Shown here piece by piece: positions 18,941 to 28,407 of a stretch of DNA of 64,000 bases. The stretch comes from Leptospira ellinghausenii. GTDB taxonomy: Bacteria > Spirochaetota > Leptospiria > Leptospirales > Leptospiraceae. Below the pieces are notes generated by a model. The model was not told the origin of the DNA. It searched no databases and saw only the letters and a program-made list of their open reading frames with translations. A program made the position numbers and the translations under genes. The stretch covers positions 62,001-126,000 of the forward strand of contig NZ_BFAZ01000001.1 in the NCBI RefSeq assembly GCF_003114815.1, written 5' to 3'. Position 1 is the first letter of the stretch, and each line of letters opens with the position of its first letter.

Positions 18941-19775
18941 AACTATCCAAAACCTTCTTAGGGGAAACAAAACCCAAACTGATGGCCAAGTTTTCTAATT
19001 CTTGGATGTAAGTCGGATGGGTTTCCATTAGAAACCAACCACCTGGTTTTAATCTTCTCTTAACGGAATCAAATAAATCGCGATGGAAAGAGAGGATATC
19101 AGAAACAAACAATGCTAAATGGGGTTCATACTCCAAAACATCAGGCATAATGTCTTTTTTTTCCGATTCTGGGATATAGGGAGGGTTTGAAACAATCACA
19201 TCAAAACGTAAATCATTGGGAAGTGAATTGTCCAGACTCGAAACATAAAACTGAACATCTGTTAGTTTGTATTTGTCAGCGTTTGATTTACTGGTTTCGA
19301 TTGCTTTTTCTGAAATATCAGATAACACAACAAGGTTCGGTTTTAGAAGTTGTGATAAACTGAGGCCAATACAACCACTTCCCGAACACAAATCCCAAAT
19401 TTGTATTCCATCTGGAAATGCATTTGTGAGTGTTTCTTTTTGTTTAAAAAGGTAATCTACAAGTTCTTCCGTTTCTGGCCTTGGGATGAGAACATCTTCT
19501 GATACAAAGTATTCAAATTGATGGAACCCTTTTTTCCCTGTGATGTAAGCTACGGGTTTTCGTTTGCTTCGTTCTACAATCCTTTCTCTGTACAAATCAA
19601 TTTCTTTTTGAGATAGAGGCATTTCGAATTGGGAATAGAGTTTGATACGAGGTAAACCAAGTAGGTCAGAGAGAAGCCATTCAGCATCGACACGTGGGTT
19701 TGGAATTTCCTTTTTTTCCAGAAATTCTGTGGAACGTTTGAGATAATAAAGTAAGGTTCCTGGTTGTTCCGCCAT
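18888..19775 (-). CDS. prmC: Peptide chain release factor N5-glutamine methyltransferase
   Basis: 295 aa from ATG 19775. It methylates the GGQ glutamine of release factors. Seen: RPETEELV and the SAM site WDLCSGSGCIGLSLS, then the NPPY catalytic motif in VSNPPYIPES. A frame five codons longer (to 19790) would run into the tRNA, so ATG 19775 is preferred. The start lies 6 bases from the tRNA-Arg 3' end, leaving room for its SD only inside the tRNA acceptor stem. Confidence 0.94.
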   Translation of the reverse strand: MAEQPGTLLYYLKRSTEFLEKKEIPNPRVDAEWLLSDLLGLPRIKLYSQFEMPLSQKEIDLYRERIVERSKRKPVAYITGKKGFHQFEYFVSEDVLIPRPETEELVDYLFKQKETLTNAFPDGIQIWDLCSGSGCIGLSLSQLLKPNLVVLSDISEKAIETSKSNADKYKLTDVQFYVSSLDNSLPNDLRFDVIVSNPPYIPESEKKDIMPDVLEYEPHLALFVSDILSFHRDLFDSVKRRLKPGGWFLMETHPTYIQELENLAISLGFVSPKKVLDSSNKERFLFLQTESKFES

Positions 19776-19781
19776 AATGTT

Positions 19782-19854
19782 TGCCCCCAACAGGATTCGA
19801 ACCTGTGTCCCCAGTTTAGGAAACTAGTGCTCTATCCACCTGAGCTATGGGAGC
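19782..19854 (-). tRNA. tRNA-Arg, anticodon CCU
   Basis: A 73-base cloverleaf on the minus strand: acceptor GCTCCCA pairs with TGGGGGC (one G-T pair), the D arm has GCTC/GAGC, the anticodon loop TTCCTAA gives CCT, and the T arm is ACAGG-TTCGAAT-CCTGT. Discriminator A is at 19782; CCA is not encoded. It is wedged between a cNMP-domain gene (stop 2 bases upstream) and prmC (start 6 bases downstream), all on the same strand, so processing of a shared transcript is likely. Confidence 0.95.
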
Positions 19855-19856
19855 TT

Positions 19857-20501
19857 TTACGTAGGTTTACGTTTCTGATTCACTATCCTTTGGAAATCGG
19901 AGATATTGTGAATAACAATTTTATCTGGGTAGAGGTCAAGTTTCCCAGTTTTTACATATTGCATGAGGACTTTTTGGACTTCTCCCACAGGTTGGGCACA
20001 CCAATTGGCAATGTCATCCACTGTTGCAGAAAGGATGATTTCGTTATAAACATCATTATTATACTGCTTCTCGTATAACATCACAAAGACGTCACAAACT
20101 TTTCCTACAATGTCATCCATTAGGAGGATCATAAGTCGTCTTTTTTGGTCATAAATCCGGAAGGAAAAGATATGTAATAATTTCATCGCGAGTGCAGGGT
20201 TTTTGGTCATGAGCATCTCAAAGTTTGCACGATTGAAATTGAGTGCTTTGACTTCCGTCACAGCAATGGCAGTAGCAGACCTTGGCTGTTCTTCCAAAAT
20301 CGCCATCTCTCCCAAAATATCACCGGCTTCCAAGACATCTAAGGTTTTGATACTTGTGCCTATGGTTTTAGTGATTTTGACTTTTCCTTCTTTAATGAGG
20401 TAAAAATCGTTCCCAGGTTCGTATTCACAAAATAAAACTTCGTTTGGTTGGAATACTTTTCCAAATTTCCCAAACATTGCTTCTAACATTTGGTCGTTCA
20501 C
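19857..20501 (-). CDS. Crp/Fnr-type cyclic-nucleotide-binding regulator
   Basis: 214 aa from GTG 20501, which overlaps the TAG of the upstream gene (TAGTG) with GGAGG before it. The cNMP domain shows [16 protein letters not shown] and the phosphate cassette [17 protein letters not shown], keeping the Arg-Ser pair needed for cAMP. The C-terminal helix-turn-helix is around [21 protein letters not shown]. It likely regulates transcription in response to a cyclic nucleotide, possibly that of the cyclase at 7112-8461. It is followed two bases later by tRNA-Arg. Confidence 0.86.
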   Translation of the reverse strand: MNDQMLEAMFGKFGKVFQPNEVLFCEYEPGNDFYLIKEGKVKITKTIGTSIKTLDVLEAGDILGEMAILEEQPRSATAIAVTEVKALNFNRANFEMLMTKNPALAMKLLHIFSFRIYDQKRRLMILLMDDIVGKVCDVFVMLYEKQYNNDVYNEIILSATVDDIANWCAQPVGEVQKVLMQYVKTGKLDLYPDKIVIHNISDFQRIVNQKRKPT

Positions 20502-21553
20502 TATCTACCTCCTTTGAGTTTGGATTTGGCATCTTCTGAGATACTGTCATCCATAGGAGGCATTTGTGTTACCTTTTGGAACAATTGTTTTGCTTTTTCT
20601 TTATCCCCTGAGGCCTCTGTTGCGAGAGCCAAATGGTAAAGGTTTTCTTTGAGCAGTAGTCCTTTTGGGTAACGTTTGATAAAACTGGAAAAATGAGAAA
20701 TAGCACTTGGATAATCTTTTGCTTTAAAACTAGATTTGCCCATGTAAAAAAGAGAATTTTCAACAAACTGTTCTTCTTCTTGGGTCACTGAATCCGTTCT
20801 GTCAGATACAGTTTTGAAGAGTTCAATCGCATCTGCATACTTACCTGCATTCATAAGAGTGGATGCTTTATCATATTGAGAAAGAATGGAATTTGGATCT
20901 ACACTGGAAGTGGCAGTTGGTGATTGGACTGCCATCGTTTTTAACATCTCTTGGAGTTTCCCTGTTTGGGATCCAGGCTCAGGTTTATAAACTAACTCTT
21001 GTATGGTGAGAGGGAATGGTGTTTTTTTGCGAGCTAAGTCTAAAAGTTGTTTGGCTCGGTCTAAGTACATTCCGTCCGGATAATGTTGGATGTATTTCTC
21101 AAATGCATACGCTGCATGGTCAAAGTTACCATTTTTATAAAAAACTTCGGCTACGTTCATTAGCTCAAAAGCTGGGTTCTTTGCTTCCCCTTGTCCGAGG
21201 ATTTCCCTAACCTGTCTGTGCACTTGCCTCAGTTGGCTTGAGAACACTTTGAGCATTTTGATGATGAGATGGGTTTTGTCTGAGACAAATTTTTCGAATT
21301 CAGGCACTTTGAAGACTAGAACCGTTGCAGCTCCAATCACTTGTGCTGTTTCTTCCCTAGGGTAACGACCAATGGCACTCTTCACTCCAAAAAACTCACC
21401 GAGTTTCACATCCTCTTTGAGTTCCACTCCATTGATATTGGTGTAAGTTAGTACAACTCGGCCTTTTTGTAGTACAAAGATATCCTCTGCCTTGTCTTTT
21501 TCAAAATAGACAATGGAACCACCTTTATAATTACGTACTATGGGACCTGACAC
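20501..21553 (-). CDS. cNMP-binding-like domain fused to TPR-type repeats
   Basis: 350 aa. Residues 1-120 follow the cNMP-domain outline ([23 protein letters not shown]) but the phosphate cassette reads [20 protein letters not shown], lacking the usual Arg-Ser-Ala, so ligand binding is doubtful. From about 130 come TPR-like helices ([27 protein letters not shown]; later [13 protein letters not shown] and AKQLFQKV). It probably acts as a scaffold. Its stop overlaps the start of the Crp/Fnr-type gene, so the two are translationally coupled and may work together. Confidence 0.82.
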   Translation of the reverse strand: MSGPIVRNYKGGSIVYFEKDKAEDIFVLQKGRVVLTYTNINGVELKEDVKLGEFFGVKSAIGRYPREETAQVIGAATVLVFKVPEFEKFVSDKTHLIIKMLKVFSSQLRQVHRQVREILGQGEAKNPAFELMNVAEVFYKNGNFDHAAYAFEKYIQHYPDGMYLDRAKQLLDLARKKTPFPLTIQELVYKPEPGSQTGKLQEMLKTMAVQSPTATSSVDPNSILSQYDKASTLMNAGKYADAIELFKTVSDRTDSVTQEEEQFVENSLFYMGKSSFKAKDYPSAISHFSSFIKRYPKGLLLKENLYHLALATEASGDKEKAKQLFQKVTQMPPMDDSISEDAKSKLKGGR

Positions 21554-21577
21554 TCATGCCTCGCTTGGGCTTCATTT

Positions 21578-22807
21578 TTAAAAATTAGGTAAAAAAGCCA
21601 AACTCTTTTTGTAACCGACACTGTCAGAAACTTGTTTCATGAGTTTTTTTGGTGAACCCGCAACCAACTTGTTTTTTCCTTCGATCGAAATTTCTTCTGT
21701 ACCCAATCCAAACTCTTGGAAGAGTGACAAAAATTCAAGTGATCCATAAATGGGATAACCATCGATGACAACTAAATCAATGTGTTTCCAATGAAGTTCT
21801 GATACATTTAAATCAGAAGTTTTTTTCTCATCACTGATCACTACAAAATCACAATTTAACCCAGGCATAAGAGCATTTGGATTTCCCATCCGAAAGGCTT
21901 TTCTTGGATTTTCTGTTATCATTTGTATTAATGTTTCTTCCGGAAGTTCTTCACCATATAATCCAAAATAAATGGATTTTGCTGTTTTTAATTCTTCCAA
22001 TAAATGATTGGATCCACTTGGGGAAGAATCTGTCCCCAAACAAACGTTAACGCCTCGTTCTAAAAAGAGTTTGATATTGGTAGTTTTTCCAAAAATATGA
22101 AGGTTTGAAGTAGGACACCAAACTATGGATGCACCTTTTTCTGCAATTTTATCGGCTTCTTTTGGTCCAAATGGCAAACAATGAACCAGTACTGAATGTG
22201 GACCAAGTGCATCCATTTTTTCTAAAGTGCGAAGGGAATGTTTGGAATCATCATCTAATCCTTCTGCTAAGTGAGTGACAAAAGGAAGGTTTGCATGTTC
22301 TGCCATTCTATATTCTAATGCAGGGCCTTCTCCCCAGTCCAAACTATAATTCCCAACCGAATGTGCTAAGGTATAATCCGATATCAATTTAACAGGTAAA
22401 ATTCCTCGAAATGGGTTTTGTACAAAATGAGGAATGTGATCAAATACAGATGTAACACCTGCAAATAAGTTTTTGTAAGCACCAAGGTAGTATAAAATTT
22501 CTGGATCAATTTGTTGGCGTTCAGCAAACACGCCTGAACTTTTATACAAATTATCATAGGATAACCATGAAAGGTGTTTTTCTGTCCCACCTACTTTGGG
22601 TAAGTAACTCGCAAGTAAATGGTCATGCGAATTGATAAATCCAGGATAAAGTTTTTTCCCTTGTAAGGAAAGAGTGAACATATCCTTGTTAGGTGTTATA
22701 AAGTCTTCGATACTTGTGATTTTTTCACCCGTAAATAAAAGATCTTTTGATTCCATTTTTCCATTTCGGAATAGGGAAGCGGATTGTAATAAAATAGGTC
22801 GGGTCAT
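21578..22807 (-). CDS. Amidohydrolase-superfamily metal hydrolase (ATZ/TRZ-like)
   Basis: 409 aa. A zinc/iron-binding site can be traced as NSHDHLL, TSVFDHIPH, THLAEG, VHCLPF and LGTDSSPSGSN. An N-terminal small beta segment (LFTGEKITSIEDF) and the PGFINSHDH entry are typical. Relatives deaminate or hydrolyse purines, pterins, s-triazines or methylthioadenosine; the substrate here is not readable. It overlaps the LysM gene by 4 bases (ATGA), suggesting joint expression. Confidence 0.86.
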   Translation of the reverse strand: MTRPILLQSASLFRNGKMESKDLLFTGEKITSIEDFITPNKDMFTLSLQGKKLYPGFINSHDHLLASYLPKVGGTEKHLSWLSYDNLYKSSGVFAERQQIDPEILYYLGAYKNLFAGVTSVFDHIPHFVQNPFRGILPVKLISDYTLAHSVGNYSLDWGEGPALEYRMAEHANLPFVTHLAEGLDDDSKHSLRTLEKMDALGPHSVLVHCLPFGPKEADKIAEKGASIVWCPTSNLHIFGKTTNIKLFLERGVNVCLGTDSSPSGSNHLLEELKTAKSIYFGLYGEELPEETLIQMITENPRKAFRMGNPNALMPGLNCDFVVISDEKKTSDLNVSELHWKHIDLVVIDGYPIYGSLEFLSLFQEFGLGTEEISIEGKNKLVAGSPKKLMKQVSDSVGYKKSLAFLPNF

Positions 22808-23457
22808 TCAAATCCCCTTTGTAAGATAAGTTCAGGATTCAAATTGGTTTTGTTTTGATTGATTTGGAAATACAACCCTTTGTCTTTTGATAAAATTCCC
22901 AATCGATCTTTTGCGTTCACTTGTTGGCCTTCTGTGACTTGGATCCTTTCTAAATTTCCGTAAACGGAATAAAGTCCGTTTTCATGTTCTAATATCACAA
23001 AGTTTTCATACCCATCCATATAATCTACATGTACGACCTTTCCTGAAAAACTAGCACGGACAAGAGAGGAACTCCCCCTTTGGAATTGAATTCCTTTATA
23101 AGGGTCATACGTAAGTTCAGAAAACTTCTTTTGGATTTTTTCTTTTTGTCCAAGAGGGAAGGCGATGATCTCTTTTATCTTTGTTTCAGACGAAATGGAT
23201 TTGGTTTCCTTATCTCTTGGGATAAGTAATTTTTCATTTTCGAACAAATTTTCGGAAGTGGTCCTTCCATTTAACTTTGCCAAGGTTTCGGCTGGAACTT
23301 TCATTTTACGAGCAATTCCATACCAAGAATCACCTTTAACAACTCGGTATGTCACTTGGTTTGAATGGTTTGGAGTTTGTTTTTGGATTTGTTTGGAAAG
23401 GATGGGGAAGGTGATGAGTACCAAACCAAAACTGAATATGATGCCATGTTTTCGCAT
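22804..23457 (-). CDS. Exported LysM plus degenerate M23 (LytM-like) protein
   Basis: 217 aa with an N-terminal signal (IIFSFGLVLITFPILS). LysM (about 36-80, YRVVKGDSWYGIARKMKVPAETLAKLNG) binds peptidoglycan. The C-terminal M23 domain has lost its metal ligands: where active enzymes read YAHL and HLHFE this one reads VYGNL and LYFQI, with no first His-x3-Asp pair. That pattern is shared with EnvC/NlpD-type activators, which stimulate amidases at the septum. A role as regulator of cell-wall cleavage is inference. It overlaps the amidohydrolase gene. Confidence 0.82.
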   Translation of the reverse strand: MRKHGIIFSFGLVLITFPILSKQIQKQTPNHSNQVTYRVVKGDSWYGIARKMKVPAETLAKLNGRTTSENLFENEKLLIPRDKETKSISSETKIKEIIAFPLGQKEKIQKKFSELTYDPYKGIQFQRGSSSLVRASFSGKVVHVDYMDGYENFVILEHENGLYSVYGNLERIQVTEGQQVNAKDRLGILSKDKGLYFQINQNKTNLNPELILQRGFE

Positions 23458-23503
23458 AATTCCCTAAGGCAAGTATCGACATGAAAAAGCGGGAGGGCAA
23501 TAA

Positions 23504-23528
23504 AAAAGGCGGGAGAAACCCGCCTTTT
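23504..23528 (-). terminator. Intrinsic terminator of fusA
   Basis: AAAAGGCGGG (23504-23513) pairs perfectly with CCCGCCTTTT (23519-23528) around a 5-base loop, 32 bases past the fusA stop. Read on the minus strand it ends in TTTTTT. It probably separates fusA from the LysM gene downstream. Confidence 0.9.
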
Positions 23529-23559
23529 CCAAAACCAAACAGATTTAAAAAACGAAGTT

Positions 23560-25680
23560 TTATTCTTCGTCTTTGTTGTTGACTTTGTATTTTTTCATTA
23601 ACTCTTCTGCTACGTTTCTTGGAACTGGAGCATACTTGGAGAATTCCATAGCAAACTCAGCCTTTCCTTGGGTAGAAGAACGAAGCACTGTGGAGTATCC
23701 AAACATATCAGCAAGAGGAACTTCTGCTTCGATTTTTGCATAACCGTTCTCTTCTGTAGTGTTTAAGATCATACCACGTCTTTGGTTTACAGAAGCAAGG
23801 ATCGCTCCTTGGAATTCAGTAGGTCCTTCTACTTCCACACGCATGATGGGCTCGAGGATGATAGGTGCTGCTTTTGAGAAACCTTGGCGGAATCCATAAC
23901 GAGCTCCAATTTGGAATGCCATATCAGATGAATCCACATCATGGTAAGCACCATCATTGATCACACAACGAACTCCGATGATAGGGAATCCAATCAGAGA
24001 TCCTCGTTCTAAACAAGAACGGAAACCCTTATCACAAGATCCGATGTATTCGCGAGGGATGGAACCACCCACGATTTTATCTACGAATTCGTAGTCTTTT
24101 CCTTCTTCTTGTGGGATTGGTTCAATGTAACCAGCTACACGAGAGAACTGACCTTGACCACCCGTTTGTTTTTTATGAGTGTAATCAAATTCTGCAGACT
24201 TCGTGATGGTTTCACGGTAAGCTACCTGAGGAGCACCAGTCACAAGGTCCACACCATACTCACGTTTCATACGTTCGATGTATACTTCGAGGTGGAGTTC
24301 TCCCATACCTTTGATGATGGTTTGACCAGACTCTTTATCAATTTCAGTTTGGAAGGTTGGGTCTTCTTTTGTGAAACGGTTGAGAGCTTTTGCAAGGTTT
24401 GGAAGTTGTTTTGACTCTTTACATTCAATTGTGAGTGAGATCACCGGATTTGGAACGAACATAGACTCCATCGTGAGTTTTGTTTTTCCATCAGTAAATG
24501 TATCCCCTGATGCACAATCGATACCGAATAGAGCAACGATATCTCCCGCTTCCGCTTTTGAAATATCTTCCATTTCGTTTGAGTGCATACGGACAAGACG
24601 TCCAATATTGTGGCGTTTGTTGTTAGATGAGTTATAAATCGTCATCCCTTTTTCGAGTCTACCTTGGTAAACACGAACATAGGTTAACTGACCGTAACGA
24701 CCGTCTTCGAGTTTGAATGCTAGGCAAACTAATGGTTTTTCTGGATCAGAATCCAAAATGAGTTCGTTTTCTTCGTTTCCAATTTCTTTTGCTGTGTTTT
24801 CCACATCATAAGGTGATGCGAGGTAGTCTGCTACTCCATCCAGAAGTCTCTGAACCCCTTTGTTTTTGAAGGCAGAACCCATAAACACTGGAACAAATTT
24901 AAGTGCAAGGACACCACGACGAATCGCTTCTTTGACACGAGCTTCCGAAGGAGTTCCTTCTAACATTTCTTCTGTGAGTTCATCACTAAAAAGTGACACT
25001 GCATCGAGAAGGGCTTCGCGTTTTTCATTTGCTTGGTCTTTTAACTCTTCAGGGATGTCAGTGATTTTGATATCTTGTCCGTTTGGACCTTCAAAATAAT
25101 ATGCTTTCATCTCCACAAGGTCTACAATCCCTTTCAGGTCGTTTTCGAGTCCGATCGGAAGTTGCACTGCATGGGCATTGAGGTGGAGTTTTTCACGGAG
25201 TTGGTCGATAACTCTCCATGGGTTTGCACCAGTTCTGTCGAGTTTGTTGATAAAGGCAACACGTGGAACGTTGTAACGTTTCATCTGGCGGTCAACCGTG
25301 ATGGACTGAGATTGAACTCCCGCAACACCACAAAGAACCATAATCGCAGAGTCAAGGACACGAAGGGAACGTTCTACTTCGATTGTGAAGTCAACGTGGC
25401 CCGGAGTATCGATGATATTGATTGTAATGTCTTTCCAAGTTGCATACGTAGCTGCTGACTGGATCGTGATCCCTCTTTCTCGTTCGAGGTCCATACTGTC
25501 CATAGTGGCACCCACACCGTCTTTTCCACGTACTTCGTGGATGGCGTGAATTTTGTTCGTATAAAATAAGATACGTTCTGTTAGGGTTGTTTTCCCTGAG
25601 TCAATGTGTGCGGAAATCCCGATATTACGGATTCTTTCCAATTTTGGATCACGTTTGGTTGCTTGCGTCGCAGAGGTCAT
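23560..25680 (-). CDS. fusA: Elongation factor G, spirochaete/mitochondrial type
   Basis: 706 aa. GTPase for ribosome translocation. G1 is [18 protein letters not shown], with Ser in place of the usual Ala; then [12 protein letters not shown] (G2), DTPGHVDF (G3), NKLDRTGA (G4) and GSAFKNKG (G5). The Ser of HIDSGKTT is characteristic of the mitochondrial-type EF-G1 lineage shared with spirochaetes, as I recall it; a second EF-G2 paralogue would then be expected elsewhere. No str-operon genes (rpsL, rpsG, tuf) are adjacent. Confidence 0.96.
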   Translation of the reverse strand: MTSATQATKRDPKLERIRNIGISAHIDSGKTTLTERILFYTNKIHAIHEVRGKDGVGATMDSMDLERERGITIQSAATYATWKDITINIIDTPGHVDFTIEVERSLRVLDSAIMVLCGVAGVQSQSITVDRQMKRYNVPRVAFINKLDRTGANPWRVIDQLREKLHLNAHAVQLPIGLENDLKGIVDLVEMKAYYFEGPNGQDIKITDIPEELKDQANEKREALLDAVSLFSDELTEEMLEGTPSEARVKEAIRRGVLALKFVPVFMGSAFKNKGVQRLLDGVADYLASPYDVENTAKEIGNEENELILDSDPEKPLVCLAFKLEDGRYGQLTYVRVYQGRLEKGMTIYNSSNNKRHNIGRLVRMHSNEMEDISKAEAGDIVALFGIDCASGDTFTDGKTKLTMESMFVPNPVISLTIECKESKQLPNLAKALNRFTKEDPTFQTEIDKESGQTIIKGMGELHLEVYIERMKREYGVDLVTGAPQVAYRETITKSAEFDYTHKKQTGGQGQFSRVAGYIEPIPQEEGKDYEFVDKIVGGSIPREYIGSCDKGFRSCLERGSLIGFPIIGVRCVINDGAYHDVDSSDMAFQIGARYGFRQGFSKAAPIILEPIMRVEVEGPTEFQGAILASVNQRRGMILNTTEENGYAKIEAEVPLADMFGYSTVLRSSTQGKAEFAMEFSKYAPVPRNVAEELMKKYKVNNKDEE

Positions 25681-25806
25681 ATTTTCCTCAAAAATAAGGT
25701 TAAAGTTGAATTGATTCTACCAAAATCTGAAATGGACTGCGTTTGTAAAGTACTTGGGATTTTTGGTAAGAGGGAAAATCCTGGAGAAAGTAGAGAATAG
25801 GGAAAT

Positions 25807-27333
25807 ATGCCACTTGCTCGTTTCAAACGATTTTTTCGTACTTTGTCTTTTGCCCGAGTGGTGTGCCTTGGATTTTTTGCCGCCATCTTACTTGGGTCGT
25901 TTGGCTTGTACATTTCGGAAGAAGGTGAGTTGTCATATGTCGATAGTCTGTATCTCTCCGCCTCGTCTATTTGTGTGACAGGTTTGTCACCCATCCCCCT
26001 TTCGGGACTGAACCCCTCCACTCATTGGATCATGTTATTCCTCATCCAATTGGGGGGACTTGGGATCATCAGTTTTACAGTGATTGTTGGGTTTCTCATC
26101 ACAAAAGGGATTTCCAGGAACGCTCGGTTTAATGCCTTTGTTGGGGCCGCCATTGACACCCAAACGGAAACAGAGTCACTTGCCACCAATGAAGTGAACC
26201 GGATTTTACTTTCCATCATCAATATTTCTTTTTCCATCGAAATCCTGGGAGCCATTGGATTGTATCTCCATATGCCGGAAGGAGTGGAAGGGGAGAACAC
26301 CCGTTGGTTTTTTTCCCTGTTTACGGCAGTCTCTTCTTTCAATAACGCTGGTTTTTCGATCACAGATGACCTAAGTGCCTTACGTTTGGATCCTTTTTCC
26401 CTGTACATCGTTTCGGGTCTTGTGATTTTTGGAGGGATCGGATTCCCTGTCATCATCCTACTCGAAAAAGTGTTACTCACTATCTTTGTCCGAATTGTAT
26501 ACCGTATTGAAGTGGTAGCAGAAACCCTCATGATGGAAAAAGCTTTAAAAGCAGGGAATGTCCCACGGTTTTTGTTATTACCAGCACAGTTTTCCGCAAT
26601 TTTAGAAAATCGAATTGAAGAATACAACAAACACTTACGTGGAGAAACCACGCGGATCCAATCAAAACTTTTGGTTTATGGGTCTTTTGCTTTGTTACTT
26701 TTTGGATTCATTGGAATTTATTTCTTGGAAAGGAGTAACCCTCATACTTTCCACGGCATGGATCTTGTAGATAAAATCTCCAATGCATTTTTTATGTCTG
26801 TTTGTTCCAGAACGGCTGGATTTTCGACAATGGACCTTGGTCATTTGAATGATGCCACTGTGATCATCATCACTGTACTCATGTTTATTGGTGGTGGTCC
26901 ACAAGGAACGGCAGGTGGTATCAAAATCACAACTTTTGTTTTGTTACTTGCTTATCTAAAGAATGTTATCCAACCTTCTAAACCTGTCATGTTATTTGGC
27001 GAAACCGTTTCTAAAAATTCAGTGGCAGTGGCAATTCGGGTTTATTTTTTGGCAACGGTATCTTTGGCATTTATCTTCATTTTGCTTGGGATTTTGGACC
27101 AAAACCAACACTCTCTCCATGTTATCTTTTTTGAATTGATTTCTTCGTTTTCCACAGTGGGTTATAGTTTGAATCTGACTTCCCAATTAGGGGATATCGA
27201 GAAATTATTTTATGCTGCCGTCATGTATGTGGGTAGAGTGGGGATTTTTACCGTTCTCATCGCAGCAACAGGCCATTCGGGAGTCCCAAAAATGGGTACC
27301 ATCGACGACGGTGTAAAAATCCAAGTCGGGTAA
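25807..27333 (+). CDS. TrkH/KtrB-family potassium uptake channel subunit
   Basis: 508 aa with the repeated M-P-M layout. Four pore-loop Gly segments can be traced: SSICVTGLS, SSFNNAGFS, SVCSRTAGFS and SSFSTVGYS. This makes it a K+ or Na+-coupled K+ transporter subunit. The partner RCK subunit (TrkA/KtrA) is not adjacent and would have to be elsewhere. Start ATG 25807 follows GGGAAAT. It is divergent from fusA. Confidence 0.92.
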   Translation: MPLARFKRFFRTLSFARVVCLGFFAAILLGSFGLYISEEGELSYVDSLYLSASSICVTGLSPIPLSGLNPSTHWIMLFLIQLGGLGIISFTVIVGFLITKGISRNARFNAFVGAAIDTQTETESLATNEVNRILLSIINISFSIEILGAIGLYLHMPEGVEGENTRWFFSLFTAVSSFNNAGFSITDDLSALRLDPFSLYIVSGLVIFGGIGFPVIILLEKVLLTIFVRIVYRIEVVAETLMMEKALKAGNVPRFLLLPAQFSAILENRIEEYNKHLRGETTRIQSKLLVYGSFALLLFGFIGIYFLERSNPHTFHGMDLVDKISNAFFMSVCSRTAGFSTMDLGHLNDATVIIITVLMFIGGGPQGTAGGIKITTFVLLLAYLKNVIQPSKPVMLFGETVSKNSVAVAIRVYFLATVSLAFIFILLGILDQNQHSLHVIFFELISSFSTVGYSLNLTSQLGDIEKLFYAAVMYVGRVGIFTVLIAATGHSGVPKMGTIDDGVKIQVG

Positions 27334-27387
27334 AATGGATATAAAAATCAGTTTTAGTAAATTTAGGCACAATCAGGATTGGTAGTT

Positions 27388-28407
27388 GTGAAAATGTCAG
27401 TGAAAGAGTTATTCCTCTCCTATTGGAAATCTCCCGTTCTTAGTTCAGAAGAAGAGAAGATAGAAGTTCTTAAAAAAGAAAAAAAACAAAAACTAGGCGA
27501 AATCGAATTTCGGTTGGAGTCACTTGAGATATTGATATCGAATGATAAACTCGCTGATGCAAATATTTTATTCAATTACGTTGTGTACGATTTGGTAAAT
27601 TACTACCAAAGTTTAAATGGCAAAAAAGAAATTCCAAAAGACAGTGACTTGTCTTCTTTCCAATTGCCAGAAACAAAAACAAAAGCATTTCAGTTTTTAA
27701 AAAACTTTAGCCAACACGTAGAAGTAACTGAAACAAAGTTAAACGAGATTTTTGAAGGTTGTTTGGTAACTTATAATTTTTTAATCGATGAATCAAAATC
27801 ATTATTCCGTTCCAAAATGGAAACGAAACTTGATCGATTCAAACAAATTCGAAAAATACGTATCATTTCTGTAACATCGATTTTACTTTTATCACTCATT
27901 TCTGTTTTATATTACCAATATAAATTTCCAGTTTTGAAGGACCAAACCATCAAGATGTATACCTTTGTGGATAAAGAACACCCACAAACCTCTGAATCAC
28001 TAATGGTTTCCTTACCAGTTTCGAAAACAGGGGTAGGTGTTTGGAATGAGTATGTCTTTACACTTCCAGAGCCAATGAGTCAATTTGGCGGACTCAGGAT
28101 AGATCCTTTGGAACAAAGAGGAATTCGTTTTGTTTTGGATGATTTACAGATACTGGACGCAAATGGCAAAGTTTTGTATTCTAAAAAAATCACTGTAAGC
28201 CAAAGTTTATTGCCAGAAGATTACCAAGACTTTTTAGAAATTAGTGATATCAAAACCGCTGGGAAACAATTGCCAGGTGAGTTAGTCGAAATGATTTCCA
28301 CTGGAAGAGATCCGAAAATCCTTTTAGTTTTTCCTACATTACAGAATGCCAAAACCATCAAAGTCAAAATGAAATACATTGAAGCCCACAAAGTGAAGAA
28401 AAAATGA
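27388..28407 (+). CDS. Unknown single-TM protein with helical cytoplasmic region
   Basis: 339 aa from GTG 27388, which has AGGA 9 bases before it; ATG 27394 is an alternative. About 160 helical, charged residues precede one membrane segment near residues 160-182 (IISVTSILLLSLISVLYYQY), followed by a soluble, likely extracytoplasmic domain of about 155 residues. The family is not recognised. Its stop overlaps the start of the UbiA/DPPR gene (ATGA), so it is in an operon with that gene and the thioredoxin-like one. Confidence 0.72.
   Translation: MKMSVKELFLSYWKSPVLSSEEEKIEVLKKEKKQKLGEIEFRLESLEILISNDKLADANILFNYVVYDLVNYYQSLNGKKEIPKDSDLSSFQLPETKTKAFQFLKNFSQHVEVTETKLNEIFEGCLVTYNFLIDESKSLFRSKMETKLDRFKQIRKIRIISVTSILLLSLISVLYYQYKFPVLKDQTIKMYTFVDKEHPQTSESLMVSLPVSKTGVGVWNEYVFTLPEPMSQFGGLRIDPLEQRGIRFVLDDLQILDANGKVLYSKKITVSQSLLPEDYQDFLEISDIKTAGKQLPGELVEMISTGRDPKILLVFPTLQNAKTIKVKMKYIEAHKVKKK

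Noticed and set aside
25677..26021. Minus-strand ORF across the fusA-TrkH gap
   Set aside because: Shadow of the TrkH gene; no protein-like features.
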